DNA of 64,000 nucleotides from Terrimonas sp. (GTDB taxonomy: Bacteria > Bacteroidota > Bacteroidia > Chitinophagales > Chitinophagaceae): the NCBI RefSeq assembly GCF_003075435.1, contig NZ_QCZJ01000007.1, forward strand, positions 1-64,000, given 5' to 3'. The position numbers and the translations under genes are program-made. Under the pieces are notes generated by a model. The model was not told where the DNA came from and did no database searches. It was given only the letters and a program-made list of their open reading frames with translations. Shown piece by piece: positions 32,976-42,587 of this stretch (its first letter is position 1; every line of letters begins with the position of its first letter).

Positions 32976-33066
32976 TTAGAAGTTACAGGTTTCAGGTTAC
33001 ACGTTACAGGTTAGGGCTTACTATTTACCAATAGGCTTCTAAGTGGAGTACCAGTAACCTGTAACC
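32976..33066. repeat. AGTTACAGG micro-repeat, direct and inverted copies
   Basis: Four to five degenerate copies of TTACAGGTT (32976-33014), followed by inverted AGTAACCTGTAACC (33053-33066). It lies between the Crp/Fnr and carboxylesterase genes. Same family as 26063-26086. Confidence 0.55.
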
Positions 33067-33092
33067 AAAACCAACTTACTCCTCCTGCCTTC

Positions 33093-34646
33093 CTACAGTT
33101 TCTCCATTGTCAGGTAGCGGCCCCTGAATTTCTCTGTCTGTAATCTTGTATCTGCATTAATATGCATTACCTCTGCCGGTTTGCCGGGAACAACCGCATT
33201 CCATTCCGGTAAGCCCAAACCATTGGGATTGCCGGTTTTAATAAACTGTTCAAAATAGGATTGCAGTATCTGGGATACCAGGAAATCATCCGGCTGCCAA
33301 TTAAATACGCGGTTGGTACCCAGGTTACCCATAGCATACTCTATTTCCGCGGAGTGAACTGCTCCGGTAGCTACAGGTGCAGTTGGATTTTCCCTGGTAG
33401 CAGGGCGAGGGCGCTCATAATAATAACGGTAAACATTACCTGCGCCTGTTTTGGCATGTATATCACTCCAGCGCCAGGTGCTGAAGGCTATAAACCGGTC
33501 TGAAGCCAGGTCGGTTGCGGCAGCCCTGACCTCTTCATCTGTGGCTGGATTATATACCTTCAATACTTCAGCCGCTTTTACGTCATACAATTGCTGCACA
33601 GCTTTTATATAATTATCCTTAGTTGGTTCTTCTTTCCCTAGAATACTTTTCCAGTTACCCTCTTCCGAATTCCAGCCAACCATCAAAGGCACTTTTGATT
33701 GCTGTTTGGCCAGGTAAATATCCACAGGAGATTTTGGGAAAAAATAGCCATCTATAACGACACCGCCAGAACGAAATTTCTTAGTGGCATCCAATACCTG
33801 TTGAGCAGAAAGCTTACGCAATCCGGCAAGGGTTTTAACACCAAGCGAATCCGCAAATTGTTTGCCCTGCTGTTCTGCTTCCGTTAAGGTAAGTATTGGT
33901 CTTGTTCCGAGCAACGAACCGCTCTCTCCTATTGCCCCTGCAATAATATCACGCGAAAGTGGCGAGGTCATTTGAGCGCTTACGGAATAAGAGCCTGCAG
34001 ATTCCCCTGCTATTGTAATTTTTCCAGGATCACCGCCAAAAGCACTGATATTCTGCTGCACCCATTTTAAGGCGGCGGCCTGGTCTAAAAATCCATAATT
34101 CCCGGATGCTTTATGAAGAGACTCTTTAGTGAGCTCAGGATGCGAAAAGAAACCGAAAACAGATAACCTGTAATTAACGGTAACAGTTATAATACCTCTG
34201 CGTGCCATACTTTCACCATCGTAACGATATTCAGACCCGTCACCTGCAACCAGTCCGCCACCATAAAAATATACCAGCACCGGAAGCTTATCATCAGCCT
34301 TTTTTGCCGGCGTCCATACATTCAGGTATAAACAATCTTCGCTTACGCCGTCAGACCGAAAATTCATATCGCTGAACAACGGAAGCTGCATAGCTCTCGG
34401 ACCGAAATGATCCGCTTTTCTTATGCCGTTCCATGGCTTTACGGGTTGAGGTTCACGCCAGCGCAGATCCCCAACCGGCGGTTGCGCAAAAGGAACGCCT
34501 TTAAATATTTTTATACCGGAGGAGTTAACACCTTCAAGTATACCATCTTTAATTTTCACCTGTAATGCAATGTTACTGCTTTTTGTTTGCCCCATTAAAA
34601 TTGAAGTATATGCAGTGAGAGAAAGTAACACGATCATTCTTTTCAT
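33093..34646 (-). CDS. Secreted type B carboxylesterase
   Basis: 517 residues with signal peptide (LTAYTSILMGQTKSS). Family motifs: SEDCLYLNVWTPA, catalytic Ser216 in AGESAGS, Glu in SEEGNWKS and His in AVHSAEIEYA. It hydrolyses carboxylic esters in the periplasm or outside. It stands alone. Downstream of it the minus strand holds the small-enzyme run. Confidence 0.92.
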   Translation of the reverse strand: MKRMIVLLSLTAYTSILMGQTKSSNIALQVKIKDGILEGVNSSGIKIFKGVPFAQPPVGDLRWREPQPVKPWNGIRKADHFGPRAMQLPLFSDMNFRSDGVSEDCLYLNVWTPAKKADDKLPVLVYFYGGGLVAGDGSEYRYDGESMARRGIITVTVNYRLSVFGFFSHPELTKESLHKASGNYGFLDQAAALKWVQQNISAFGGDPGKITIAGESAGSYSVSAQMTSPLSRDIIAGAIGESGSLLGTRPILTLTEAEQQGKQFADSLGVKTLAGLRKLSAQQVLDATKKFRSGGVVIDGYFFPKSPVDIYLAKQQSKVPLMVGWNSEEGNWKSILGKEEPTKDNYIKAVQQLYDVKAAEVLKVYNPATDEEVRAAATDLASDRFIAFSTWRWSDIHAKTGAGNVYRYYYERPRPATRENPTAPVATGAVHSAEIEYAMGNLGTNRVFNWQPDDFLVSQILQSYFEQFIKTGNPNGLGLPEWNAVVPGKPAEVMHINADTRLQTEKFRGRYLTMEKL

Positions 34647-34709
34647 AGAAACAATTTATCGTTGAGCAGTATGGTGCAAGATAAGAAAAAGGGGAAAAAT
34701 TTTTTACAA

Positions 34710-35896
34710 TTAGAAATGTTTATAAAATTTAAAAGGCTTACCAATAAGCTTACCTGCATCAAAAAACTGTAGAATATATATACCGCTCTGTAATCCGTTT
34801 GTAGATATTTTATCATTTCTGATTTTACCGCGGTTCACAACTTTACCGGACATATCTATGATCGGGAATCAGGCAAGGTTAATATCTGTCTGCTGAAATT
34901 CAGGAAAATTTCATTTTGAACAGGATTAGAAAATGCTTTGTAGACGAGGGGTTCATTCAATTCCTGCAAAGAATACCCGTCTATCCTGATATTATCCAGG
35001 GCCAAAAACATAGGATTACCACTGATGCTGTCATTTGTTCCAAGCTCCGCTATAAATCTTATTTGCATAACCTATGATCTGAAAGAATCTAAATTTGCAA
35101 AGAGGCGTGGAGGTAATGTATCCCAAACCTGTATCCCATCATATATTCTTTTCGGTCCGAAAATGTCACTCCTGTTTTTCTTAAATACGGTATGCCATCT
35201 ATCTCCATCAAACACTTCTGCAGAAACATAGGCTGAGTCAATTACAAGAGACGCCGGATTCACCCAATACTGATAGTCAAAACTAAGTTTTACATCATAA
35301 TATTGACTGGCATCAAAATAAGGAGATGTAAAAGCTATTGTTTTACGATCACTATAACCCCATGAATTATAACGCCAATAACAGGTACTATCAAAATTAC
35401 CCATTTCAAAAACAAGGTCATTATTATTTTCAAATACTCCGGCAAGTACAGGGGTACCAGATGTATCAGGTCTAAGTATTTTAGTTTGCCAACTTCCTTT
35501 ATAGCAAGTCTGACGTATCCTCCTCCGCTGTTCAATGATCGGCCTTTAAATAAAAATCCGGGCGAAAAACTTCAGACCGTTTTCCTGCCGGAGTTACAAT
35601 TGTTCTTTTATAATCCAACGAGACCAGCGTGGATGGTTCGAGCTCAATACATCATCCTTAAAATTTAATCTGAAAGATGATTTAGATTTACTTTTTACAA
35701 AAAAGGAAATTTCGGCTACAGGCAATCTGAATGATTGATATTGTAATATCTTCTTATCTGCAACAGCTATTCTTTTTTTAGGTGTCGCCCGCACATAAAA
35801 TTCTTTAAATTCAATTTTGCAAAAAGCGAGGTCATAAACGACACACACAGGCAACAAGCCTGAAGCTGACGCAGCAGGTACTGTTTCATACAACAA
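34710..35896 (-). pseudogene. Decayed gene for a type IX secreted protein
   Basis: Protein-like stretches on the minus strand change frame repeatedly and are broken by stops. An N-terminal part (35594-35896) is followed by a jelly-roll-like part with SDRKTIAFTSPYFDASQYYD (35072-35404). An in-frame TAG at about 35074 separates this from the next piece (34856-35068). The C-terminal type A sorting domain IYDMSGKVV...GLQSGIYILQFF lies in another frame and ends at 34712. No single start is defensible. The intact parent would be about 390 residues of surface protein. Confidence 0.75.
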
Positions 35897-36130
35897 TTAT
35901 AGGAATAGGGGGCATGCGTTATACTTAAGTATCAATATACCTAACAAATATAATATCTCCAACATCTGCATGTACTTTTCGATGGTTAGAGGTATTCAGC
36001 TATATATATAATTACCTGCACTCCTCACATCCTGTCCTTTTGCATTTCATCACTACTTCTGTTCGCTGGTAATAATAAACTTTAAACAACAGGTTTGTTA
36101 AGTATTTTGTTATAACCAATAACTATTGCC

Positions 36131-37243
36131 ATGAGACAAATGATATTCCTTTCTGCTATTCTTCTTTTTCATCAAATTACAAACGCACAAATACCATTAA
36201 CAACTGCACCGAGCGGTGGCAATAAAAAAGCTACTGTTGCAGAACAGGTAGGTTTAACAGACGTAACCATAAACTATAGCAGGCCCGGGGTTAAAGGCCG
36301 CGAAGGAAAAATATGGGGACAGCTGGTACCTGCAGGCTTTACAGACCCTGGATTTGGGAGCAGCAAATCCGCTCCCTGGCGTGCCGGCGCCAACGAAAAT
36401 ACCATCATTACATTTTCCAACGATGTTAAAATTGAAGGACACCATTTACCAGCCGGTGCCTATGGCTTTTTTATAGCCTATGCGCCTGATGAATGCACAT
36501 TGATATTTTCGAAAAACTCAAGCTCATGGGGACATTACTATTACAATGAAAAAGAAGATGCATTACGGGTAAAAGTAAAGCCTGTAATACTTGATAAAAA
36601 TGTGGAATGGTTGAAGTATGAATTTATAAACCAGGCAGCCGGCAGCGTAACAGTAGAGCTGCAATGGGAAAAGCTGGCTATTCCATTTATCATTGAAACC
36701 GATTATACCAGGGATCAGATTGCTTCTTTCAGAAAAGAGTTACGAAGCTCAAAGGGATTTATCTGGGAAAGCTGGAACCAGGCTGCTCAATGGTGTGTAC
36801 AAAACAATACCAATCTTGATGAAGCATTGTTATGGACTGACAGCGCAACAAGCATCAATTTTGGAGGGAACGGTGTTTTTACCCCCTGGGTTACCAAAGC
36901 AATGGTGCTCGAAAAATCAGGAAGAAGCCAGGAAGCAGAGGCTGTTATGAAAAAAGCATTGCCTTTGGGAACTGTTATACAGGTACATCAATACGGGCGT
37001 CAATTACTGGCACAAAAAAAGCCGCAGGAAGCATTTACTATTTTTAAAGCCAACTACGATAAATATCCAAACCAGTTTACTACATTGGTTGGATTGACAA
37101 GAGGATATTCAGCATTAGGAGATTATAAAAAGGCATTGAAATATGCCACCCAGGCATTACCACTTGCTCCCGACAGCTTAAATAAAACAAGTGTGGAAGC
37201 CATGCTGCAAAAATTAAAAGATGGTAAGGATGTAAATGAATAA
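36131..37243 (+). CDS. DUF2911 protein with C-terminal TPR-like repeats
   Basis: 370 residues with signal peptide (FHQITNAQI). The DUF2911 domain (about 30-180) shows TDVTINYSRPGVKGREGKIWG, PWRAGANENTIITF and LPAGAYGFF. The C-terminal 190 residues (LDEALLWTDSATSI..., YSALGDYKKALKYATQAL) read as TPR-like helical repeats. A periplasmic protein of unknown role, common in Bacteroidetes. Confidence 0.9.
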   Translation: MRQMIFLSAILLFHQITNAQIPLTTAPSGGNKKATVAEQVGLTDVTINYSRPGVKGREGKIWGQLVPAGFTDPGFGSSKSAPWRAGANENTIITFSNDVKIEGHHLPAGAYGFFIAYAPDECTLIFSKNSSSWGHYYYNEKEDALRVKVKPVILDKNVEWLKYEFINQAAGSVTVELQWEKLAIPFIIETDYTRDQIASFRKELRSSKGFIWESWNQAAQWCVQNNTNLDEALLWTDSATSINFGGNGVFTPWVTKAMVLEKSGRSQEAEAVMKKALPLGTVIQVHQYGRQLLAQKKPQEAFTIFKANYDKYPNQFTTLVGLTRGYSALGDYKKALKYATQALPLAPDSLNKTSVEAMLQKLKDGKDVNE

Positions 37244-37305
37244 AAGTGATTCGGGAATAAGTAGTAAGGGATAAGTAACTTCACATACTGAATTGCTTTG
37301 ACCAT

Positions 37306-37851
37306 ATGAATATCCCCGCCAAAAATATCATTTACACAATAGGGCATTCCACCCACAGCATAAATGCATTTGTTGCTATGCTTCAATCATTCAATATTAA
37401 AACCCTGGCAGATATACGGCGTTTTCCGGGATCTGATAAATATCCGCAGTTCAATAAAGAAAATCTTGAAAGATCATTAAAAGAGAAAGGAATAAACTAT
37501 ATACATCTTGAGGAACTGGGAGGAAGAAGAAAAGCGCAGCAGCATTCAAAAAATCATAAATGGCAAAACATTTCCTTTCGTGGCTATGCTGATTATATGG
37601 AAACCGCAGCATTTGAAAAAGCCATCTCAAAACTTGAAACAATAGCATTACAACAACTCACCGCCTATATGTGCTCAGAAGCGGTGTGGTGGCGATGCCA
37701 TCGTTCTATGGTATCGGATTATTTAAAGGCAAAAGGCTGGAAGGTATTGCATATTATGGCTGGAGGCAAGGCAGAAGAACATCCTTACACTTCACCTGCA
37801 CGTGTTGTTGGCAACCATGTGTATTATTATGATGAAGATTTATTTACCTGA
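37306..37851 (+). CDS. DUF488 family protein
   Basis: 181 residues. Family motifs: IYTIGHSTHSINAFVAML, LADIRRFPGSDKYPQF, YIHLEELGGR and TAYMCSEAVWWRCHRSMVSDYL. The Cys-x(4-5)-Cys-H pair in the last motif is conserved in DUF488. Cytosolic, function not established. DUF2945 follows 7 bp later. Confidence 0.9.
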   Translation: MNIPAKNIIYTIGHSTHSINAFVAMLQSFNIKTLADIRRFPGSDKYPQFNKENLERSLKEKGINYIHLEELGGRRKAQQHSKNHKWQNISFRGYADYMETAAFEKAISKLETIALQQLTAYMCSEAVWWRCHRSMVSDYLKAKGWKVLHIMAGGKAEEHPYTSPARVVGNHVYYYDEDLFT

Positions 37852-37866
37852 TAAAGCATGTTATTT

Positions 37867-38076
37867 ATGGCAACAAAATTCAAAGTAGGCGATAAAGTAA
37901 GCTGGAATTCTGAAGCTGGAATAGTTTCAGGAACCATCATAAAAATCCATATAGAAGATTTCAACTATAAAGGTTATACACATCACGCTACAAAAGATGA
38001 TCCGCAGTACGAGATCAAAAGCAGTAAAACTGATCATATTGCTGCACATAAAGGATCTGCGCTTAAGAAAATATAG
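37867..38076 (+). CDS. DUF2945 (HVA1-like) small protein
   Basis: 69 residues: ATKFKVGDKVSWNSEAG at the start and the family's KAxHKGSALKK ending (AHKGSALKKI). Short SH3-like fold of unknown function, often near DUF488. ATG 37867 is preferred to 37858 because MATKFKVGDKV is the usual start. Confidence 0.85.
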   Translation: MATKFKVGDKVSWNSEAGIVSGTIIKIHIEDFNYKGYTHHATKDDPQYEIKSSKTDHIAAHKGSALKKI

Positions 38077-38118
38077 TTGCGTTGTAAAAGAAAAAGCCGC
38101 CATAACAGCAGCTTTTTG

Positions 38119-38191
38119 TGTCCCCGCAGAGACTCGAACTCTGGACCCATTGATTAAGAGTCAATTGCTCTACCAACTGAGCTACGGAGAC
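38119..38191 (-). tRNA. tRNA-Lys (CTT anticodon)
   Basis: The minus strand folds as a cloverleaf of 73 nt: acceptor GTCTCCG/CGGGGAC, D arm GCTCAGTTGGTAGAGC, anticodon loop CTCTTAA with anticodon CTT, T arm CAGAGTTCGAGTCTCTG, discriminator A. CCA is not encoded (the next bases are CAA). It lies between DUF2945 and the DUF6134 gene. Confidence 0.96.
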
Positions 38192-38252
38192 AAGCAGGGG
38201 TGCAAATGTATTAAAATGCAGAAAAAAACAGCATTATTTTATGGAAGAAATT

Positions 38253-38858
38253 TTATTTTCTTAACCGTATGGTAAGATCGGCCACGGAAGATCTGACATC
38301 CGCCTCTATACAATAGCCATCTTTGTAGGTATAAATATTCTGATAACCATCCGGCATCTGCAGCGCGTATTTATGTTCTGATATTTTTTTTATTACCAGG
38401 AATTTTTTGAATACTTCTGAAAAAACCTGCTTATTATTCACCGGCTCAATAAACATCAGGCATGCCGTTGAATACCTGATTACGGCCTGTATGGAGCTGA
38501 CATTACCGTATTCATTAATAAGATATTTGCCCTTATCCAGCGTTAAATGTACATCGGCTTTTGTATTGCCATTCACCCTTCTTGTAATACCACCTTTTTG
38601 CAAAACGCCGTCTACAAATAATCCTGAAACTTTGTTATATACATCAACAGATACCAGCAACGTCATATTTATTTTCGACTCGGTCATGTACTCCACATTG
38701 GTACTGTTTTTTATCATTGAAGCATTCATTGTGCCCACAACTCTGCCCGACCTGATGATGTCGTATTTAAGTGTTTGCGCAATACCTTCCTCATGTCCCG
38801 GACGATGCAGGTCAAAAAAACATAAGGCAAATACAAACACTGAAAGAATACTATTCAT
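38253..38858 (-). CDS. DUF6134 family exported protein
   Basis: 201 residues. The short N-terminal hydrophobic stretch (ILSVFVFALCFF) suggests a signal peptide. The body, with LKYDIIRSGRVVGTMNASMIK and VDVYNKVSGLFVDGVLQKGG, matches the beta-rich layout of DUF6134, a Bacteroidetes family of unknown function. Confidence 0.78.
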   Translation of the reverse strand: MNSILSVFVFALCFFDLHRPGHEEGIAQTLKYDIIRSGRVVGTMNASMIKNSTNVEYMTESKINMTLLVSVDVYNKVSGLFVDGVLQKGGITRRVNGNTKADVHLTLDKGKYLINEYGNVSSIQAVIRYSTACLMFIEPVNNKQVFSEVFKKFLVIKKISEHKYALQMPDGYQNIYTYKDGYCIEADVRSSVADLTIRLRK

Positions 38859-38968
38859 ATAGCAACACGATTTCGGAAATTAAAAAATACAAATAAAATC
38901 AGGGATATGCAATTACCTTATGGGAATAAAATATAAGAATGCCCCGCTTTCTTTAATTTGCATTGAAT

Positions 38969-39835
38969 ATGAAACCCGGCAAATCTGCAATCAGGTTAAT
39001 TGAATGCCCCCGCGACGCAATGCAGGGTTGGTCCCATTTTATTCCTACGGAAGACAAGGTAAAGTATATTAACACCTTACTGAAAGTTGGTTTCGACACC
39101 ATAGACTTCGGTAGCTTTGTTTCAGCCAAAGCCATACCGCAGATGGCGGATACACATGAGGTTACAGATAAGCTCGATATATCAAACAGCAAAACAAAGT
39201 TGCTGGCAATTATTGCTAATGAACGTGGCGCTGATGAAGCATTTAAGCATGATATCATTTCATTGATCGGCTTTCCTTTTTCTGTTTCCGAAACATTCCA
39301 GTTGCGGAACACCAACAGCACAATTGCTGATTCATTACACCGCGTAGCCAATATACAGGAAAGATGTGTTGCTATTGGTAAGCAACTGGTGATATATATA
39401 TCCATGGGTTTCGGCAACCCTTATGATGATGTATATAATGAAGATATAGTGTTGCACTGGATAGAAAAGATAACAGCGCTCGGCATAAAGATCGTTTCAC
39501 TGGCAGATACTGTTGGACTGGCAACACCGGAACAGGTTTTCAGCGTAACAAAGTCAGTTATTGAAAAATTCCCGGGTATAGAAACCGGTGTGCATCTTCA
39601 TTCCACACCATTCAACCGCATTGCAAAAATAGATGCCGCGTTTAAAGCCGGTTGTACCCGTTTTGACGGAGCGCTGATGGGTATTGGCGGATGCCCTATG
39701 GCGGATGATGATCTCGTAGGTAATATGGACACTGAACAACTGATCTCATATTTTTCAAATGCAGGTAAACCATTGCAGCTTGATCAGCAGGCTTTGCAGG
39801 AAAGCATTACCATTGCACAATCAATTTTCAGATAA
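38969..39835 (+). CDS. Hydroxymethylglutaryl-CoA lyase
   Basis: 289 residues of the DRE-TIM metallolyase family. IRLIECPRDAMQGWSHFIPT stands where the family has ExxPRDGxQ, VGFDTIDFGSFVSAKAIPQMAD is the substrate loop, and GVHLHSTPFNR with CTRFDGALMGIGGCPMADD carries the metal His and the HMG-CoA lyase signature. It cleaves HMG-CoA to acetoacetate and acetyl-CoA in leucine breakdown. ATG 38969 chosen over TTG 38963. The GSCFA gene follows 3 bp later. Confidence 0.88.
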   Translation: MKPGKSAIRLIECPRDAMQGWSHFIPTEDKVKYINTLLKVGFDTIDFGSFVSAKAIPQMADTHEVTDKLDISNSKTKLLAIIANERGADEAFKHDIISLIGFPFSVSETFQLRNTNSTIADSLHRVANIQERCVAIGKQLVIYISMGFGNPYDDVYNEDIVLHWIEKITALGIKIVSLADTVGLATPEQVFSVTKSVIEKFPGIETGVHLHSTPFNRIAKIDAAFKAGCTRFDGALMGIGGCPMADDDLVGNMDTEQLISYFSNAGKPLQLDQQALQESITIAQSIFR

Positions 39836-39838
39836 CAC

Positions 39839-40849
39839 ATGGATTTCAGACTTGAATTTGATGTAAAGCCTTTTGTGTCCCGCATTCAGCACAATCAAAA
39901 AATTATGCTTACAGGCTCATGCTTTACAGAGCATATTGCCAACTATCTTTTTGATGCCAGGTTCAATATACTGAGTAACCCCAACGGTATTCTTTTTAAC
40001 CCTTCAAGCATAACTTCTTCGGTTATATCCTACATAGAAAAGCAGACCTATACCGAAGCAGCACTTTTTTATTTCAATGAGAGCTGGCATAGCTGGGACT
40101 ACCACAGCAGGTTTTCCGGGCCGGATAAGGAAAAGGTACTTGAAGCAATCAATAACTCACAGGCAGGCGCACACGAATTTCTCAAAACAGCAGACTGGTT
40201 GATCATTACCTTAGGTTCTGCTTTTGGTTACGAATGGACAGACAAAACAGGTGAGCTCCATTATCCTGCCAACAGGAACAGTAATATTGTTGCCAATTGC
40301 CATAAAGTGCCTACGGATAAATTTAAAAAAAGGTTATTGAGTGTTGAGGAAATTTTAGCCGGGCTTGATGAAATGATATATCGTTTATCGTTTTTTAATC
40401 CTGGTATAAAAATCATTTTCACGATCAGCCCTGTACGGCACATAAGAGATGGTTTTGTTGAAAACAATAAGAGCAAGGCAGTATTGATCCAATGCGTTCA
40501 CCAGCTTGTAGAAAAATTTGACAGGCTGTTTTACTTTCCCGCTTATGAACTTGTGCTGGATGATTTGCGCGACTATCGCTTTTTCGCGGAAGATATGGTG
40601 CATCCTAATTATTTCGCTACACAATACGTTTGGGAAAAATTCACAGCAGCCTGTATCGATCCTTCTGCTTATACACTTATGAAGGAAATCCAGAAAATAA
40701 ATATCGCGTTCAGGCATCGCCCGTTCAATCCCGGATCCACTGCACATAAACAGTTCTTACAATCAAACCTTAATAAGATACAAAGTCTTACCCAGGCATA
40801 TCCTTACCTCGATTTTGCAGAGGAAATGAAATATTTTGAGGGAAAGTGA
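39839..40849 (+). CDS. GSCFA domain protein
   Basis: 336 residues. The name-giving motif TGSCFTEHIANYL is followed by SNPNGILFNPSSI, WHSWDYHSRFSGPD, and FFAEDMVHPNYFATQYVWE; together they form the SGNH-like GSCFA family, related to hydrolase/acyltransferase folds. Activity unknown. It is translated directly behind the HMG-CoA lyase. Confidence 0.9.
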   Translation: MDFRLEFDVKPFVSRIQHNQKIMLTGSCFTEHIANYLFDARFNILSNPNGILFNPSSITSSVISYIEKQTYTEAALFYFNESWHSWDYHSRFSGPDKEKVLEAINNSQAGAHEFLKTADWLIITLGSAFGYEWTDKTGELHYPANRNSNIVANCHKVPTDKFKKRLLSVEEILAGLDEMIYRLSFFNPGIKIIFTISPVRHIRDGFVENNKSKAVLIQCVHQLVEKFDRLFYFPAYELVLDDLRDYRFFAEDMVHPNYFATQYVWEKFTAACIDPSAYTLMKEIQKINIAFRHRPFNPGSTAHKQFLQSNLNKIQSLTQAYPYLDFAEEMKYFEGK

Positions 40850-40922
40850 GGAAGGTTTGTGGTTTATAGTTTGTAGTTTATAACACACTGAGCTGAAAGC
40901 TGATCGCTAACTACTGACAGCC

Positions 40923-41528
40923 CTACAAATACAATACATCCACCAGCTTTAAATGACTGCTGAGCGTATACACCCGCGGAACTCCCGTTGGAATATTTAC
41001 TTCGGCTATATGAGCAGCATCTACATTTTCGAGATACATCATTAATGCCCGCAGTGAATTACCATGCGCAACAATTAAAACATTTTTACCTGCAATCAGC
41101 AACGGTTCTATTTCCTGCTGGTAAAACGGAATAACCCTTGCAGCGGTTTCTTTCAGGCTTTCACCGCCGGGTGGTTGTATATCATAGCTTCTTCGCCATA
41201 TTTCAATTTGCTCTTCGCCATATTTTTTTGCCATTTCCGTTTTATTCAGGCCCTGCAGGTCGCCATAGCTTCTTTCATTAAGTGCCGCGGATCTTGTAAC
41301 GGGTATTTGTGTCTCGCCTGCCTCCTCCAGCACTATATCAAGTGTTTGCTGCGCTCTCGAAAGCATGGAAGTAAACGCATGATCAAATACAATATGTTTT
41401 AATTTCTGCCCGGCTACATGCGCCTCGGTAATGCCGGTTTCAGTTAATGGTACATCCATTATACCGGTAAACCTGTTTTCAAGATTCCATTGCGATTGCC
41501 CGTGGCGGATGATGACGAGTAAAGACAT
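40923..41528 (-). CDS. gpmA: 2,3-bisphosphoglycerate-dependent phosphoglycerate mutase
   Basis: 201 residues. Catalytic His9 in IIRHGQSQWN, RFTGIMDVPLTETG, ALNERSYGDLQGLNK with the catalytic Glu, PPGGESLKETAARV and second His in VAHGNSLRALMMYLE. It interconverts 3- and 2-phosphoglycerate in glycolysis. The C terminus is shorter than in E. coli, as in many Bacteroidetes enzymes. Confidence 0.95.
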   Translation of the reverse strand: MSLLVIIRHGQSQWNLENRFTGIMDVPLTETGITEAHVAGQKLKHIVFDHAFTSMLSRAQQTLDIVLEEAGETQIPVTRSAALNERSYGDLQGLNKTEMAKKYGEEQIEIWRRSYDIQPPGGESLKETAARVIPFYQQEIEPLLIAGKNVLIVAHGNSLRALMMYLENVDAAHIAEVNIPTGVPRVYTLSSHLKLVDVLYL

Positions 41529-41643
41529 ATAGTAATATTGGAGAGCAAATATACCCTGATATTGTGAGGGTACATATCATAATATTGAAATAAACATACA
41601 ATCCGTAAGCCTCTGTAACATCCGCGTGCTATTCAAAACATTG

Positions 41644-41849
41644 GGTGCATTCCAAATCTTCGCATATAGGCACTCCTGCTACGGCAGATGCCTCGTGCCT
41701 CGGCATGACAAACGGCGGTGCAGTGTTCGGCGTTAGTGCTATTGCTGAACATTTGTACTATTGTTCAACATACATTCTGCTGCCTGTCATGCCGAGGCAC
41801 GAGGCATCTGCACAAAATTGCCAAACACGCGAAAATTTGAAATGCATCC
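41644..41849. repeat. Palindromic element family, copy B
   Basis: A perfect 27-bp inverted repeat: GCAGATGCCTCGTGCCTCGG... at 41684-41710 and its complement at 41785-41811. Outer ends GCATTCCAAATCTTCGCATA / GCGAAAATTTGAAATGC are inverted. The centre shares GTTCGGCGTTAGTGCTATTG with copy C. It ends about 60 bp before the XRE regulator start, so promoter sequences may lie in it. Confidence 0.88.
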
Positions 41850-41907
41850 AAAACATTTGCCCGTTTTACCACTAACCATTAATTTAGTTCAGAAAACTTC
41901 TCGCCAT

Positions 41908-42492
41908 ATGCAGGATGATATACTCATACAGATCAGCAATAAGATAAAAGAAAGCAGGAAGGCTCAGAAAAAAACCGTGCAGGAATTAGCTACTGAAGCG
42001 CAGGTGAGCAAGGGATTGATCTCGCAAATTGAGAACAACCGGACTGTCCCCTCCTTGCCCGTGCTTATGAATATTGTACTGGCACTTAATATTGATCTGA
42101 AAGATTTTTTTGAAGATATCAGTCATAACAAAGAAGCCAAACAAAAGATCATTATAAAAACACAAAAAGATTACCAGGCTTTTGAAAAAGAACCTGCCAA
42201 AGGGTTTAAATACAAAAGAATACTTGCACGTAATATGGATGGCGGACCTGTAGATACCATTTTGCTGGAACTGAAAAAGGGCGCTAAAAGAACGCACATG
42301 ATCAAAACAGACGCGTATGAATATAAATATGTGATCAAAGGAAAAGTAGAATACCAGATTGAAAATGAATGCTATTTGCTGAACGAAGGAGATTCACTTT
42401 TTTTTGATGGCAGGTTACCACACAAGCCGGCCAATGTAGGTACAGAAGACGCCCTTATGCTGGTAATCTATTACTTCATAACAGAGCGCTGA
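41908..42492 (+). CDS. XRE-family regulator with C-terminal cupin
   Basis: 194 residues. HTH around 15-70 (KTVQELATEAQVSKGLISQIE) and a cupin domain from about 110 (EYKYVIKGKVEYQIENE ... EGDSLFFDGRLPHKPANVG). Such proteins sense a small ligand through the cupin. ATG 41908 chosen; the longer frame reads into the palindromic element. It heads the phosphonate genes and is the most likely regulator of phnA-phnY (inference). Confidence 0.9.
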   Translation: MQDDILIQISNKIKESRKAQKKTVQELATEAQVSKGLISQIENNRTVPSLPVLMNIVLALNIDLKDFFEDISHNKEAKQKIIIKTQKDYQAFEKEPAKGFKYKRILARNMDGGPVDTILLELKKGAKRTHMIKTDAYEYKYVIKGKVEYQIENECYLLNEGDSLFFDGRLPHKPANVGTEDALMLVIYYFITER

Positions 42493-42544
42493 TAATGGTT
42501 TTCCACATTACAAAAACTTAATCGTAATATTTCGGGTAAATGTT

Positions 42545-42552
42545 TACATTTG
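42545..42552 (+). promoter_or_regulatory. -7 promoter box of phnA (TACATTTG)
   Basis: TACATTTGC matches TAnnTTTG and lies 36 bp before the phnA ATG. phnA therefore has its own promoter, separate from the upstream regulator gene. Confidence 0.55.
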
Positions 42553-42587
42553 CTATATAAAATTTAGTATTTATAAACATTTTATTG

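Noticed and set aside
37997-38275. 92-codon ORF crossing the tRNA
   Set aside because: It is the complement of tRNA-Lys and overlaps DUF2945; no plausible protein.
41761-41907. Longer N terminus of the XRE-cupin regulator
   Set aside because: The added residues are translated from the palindromic element, which also opens frames in copy C.
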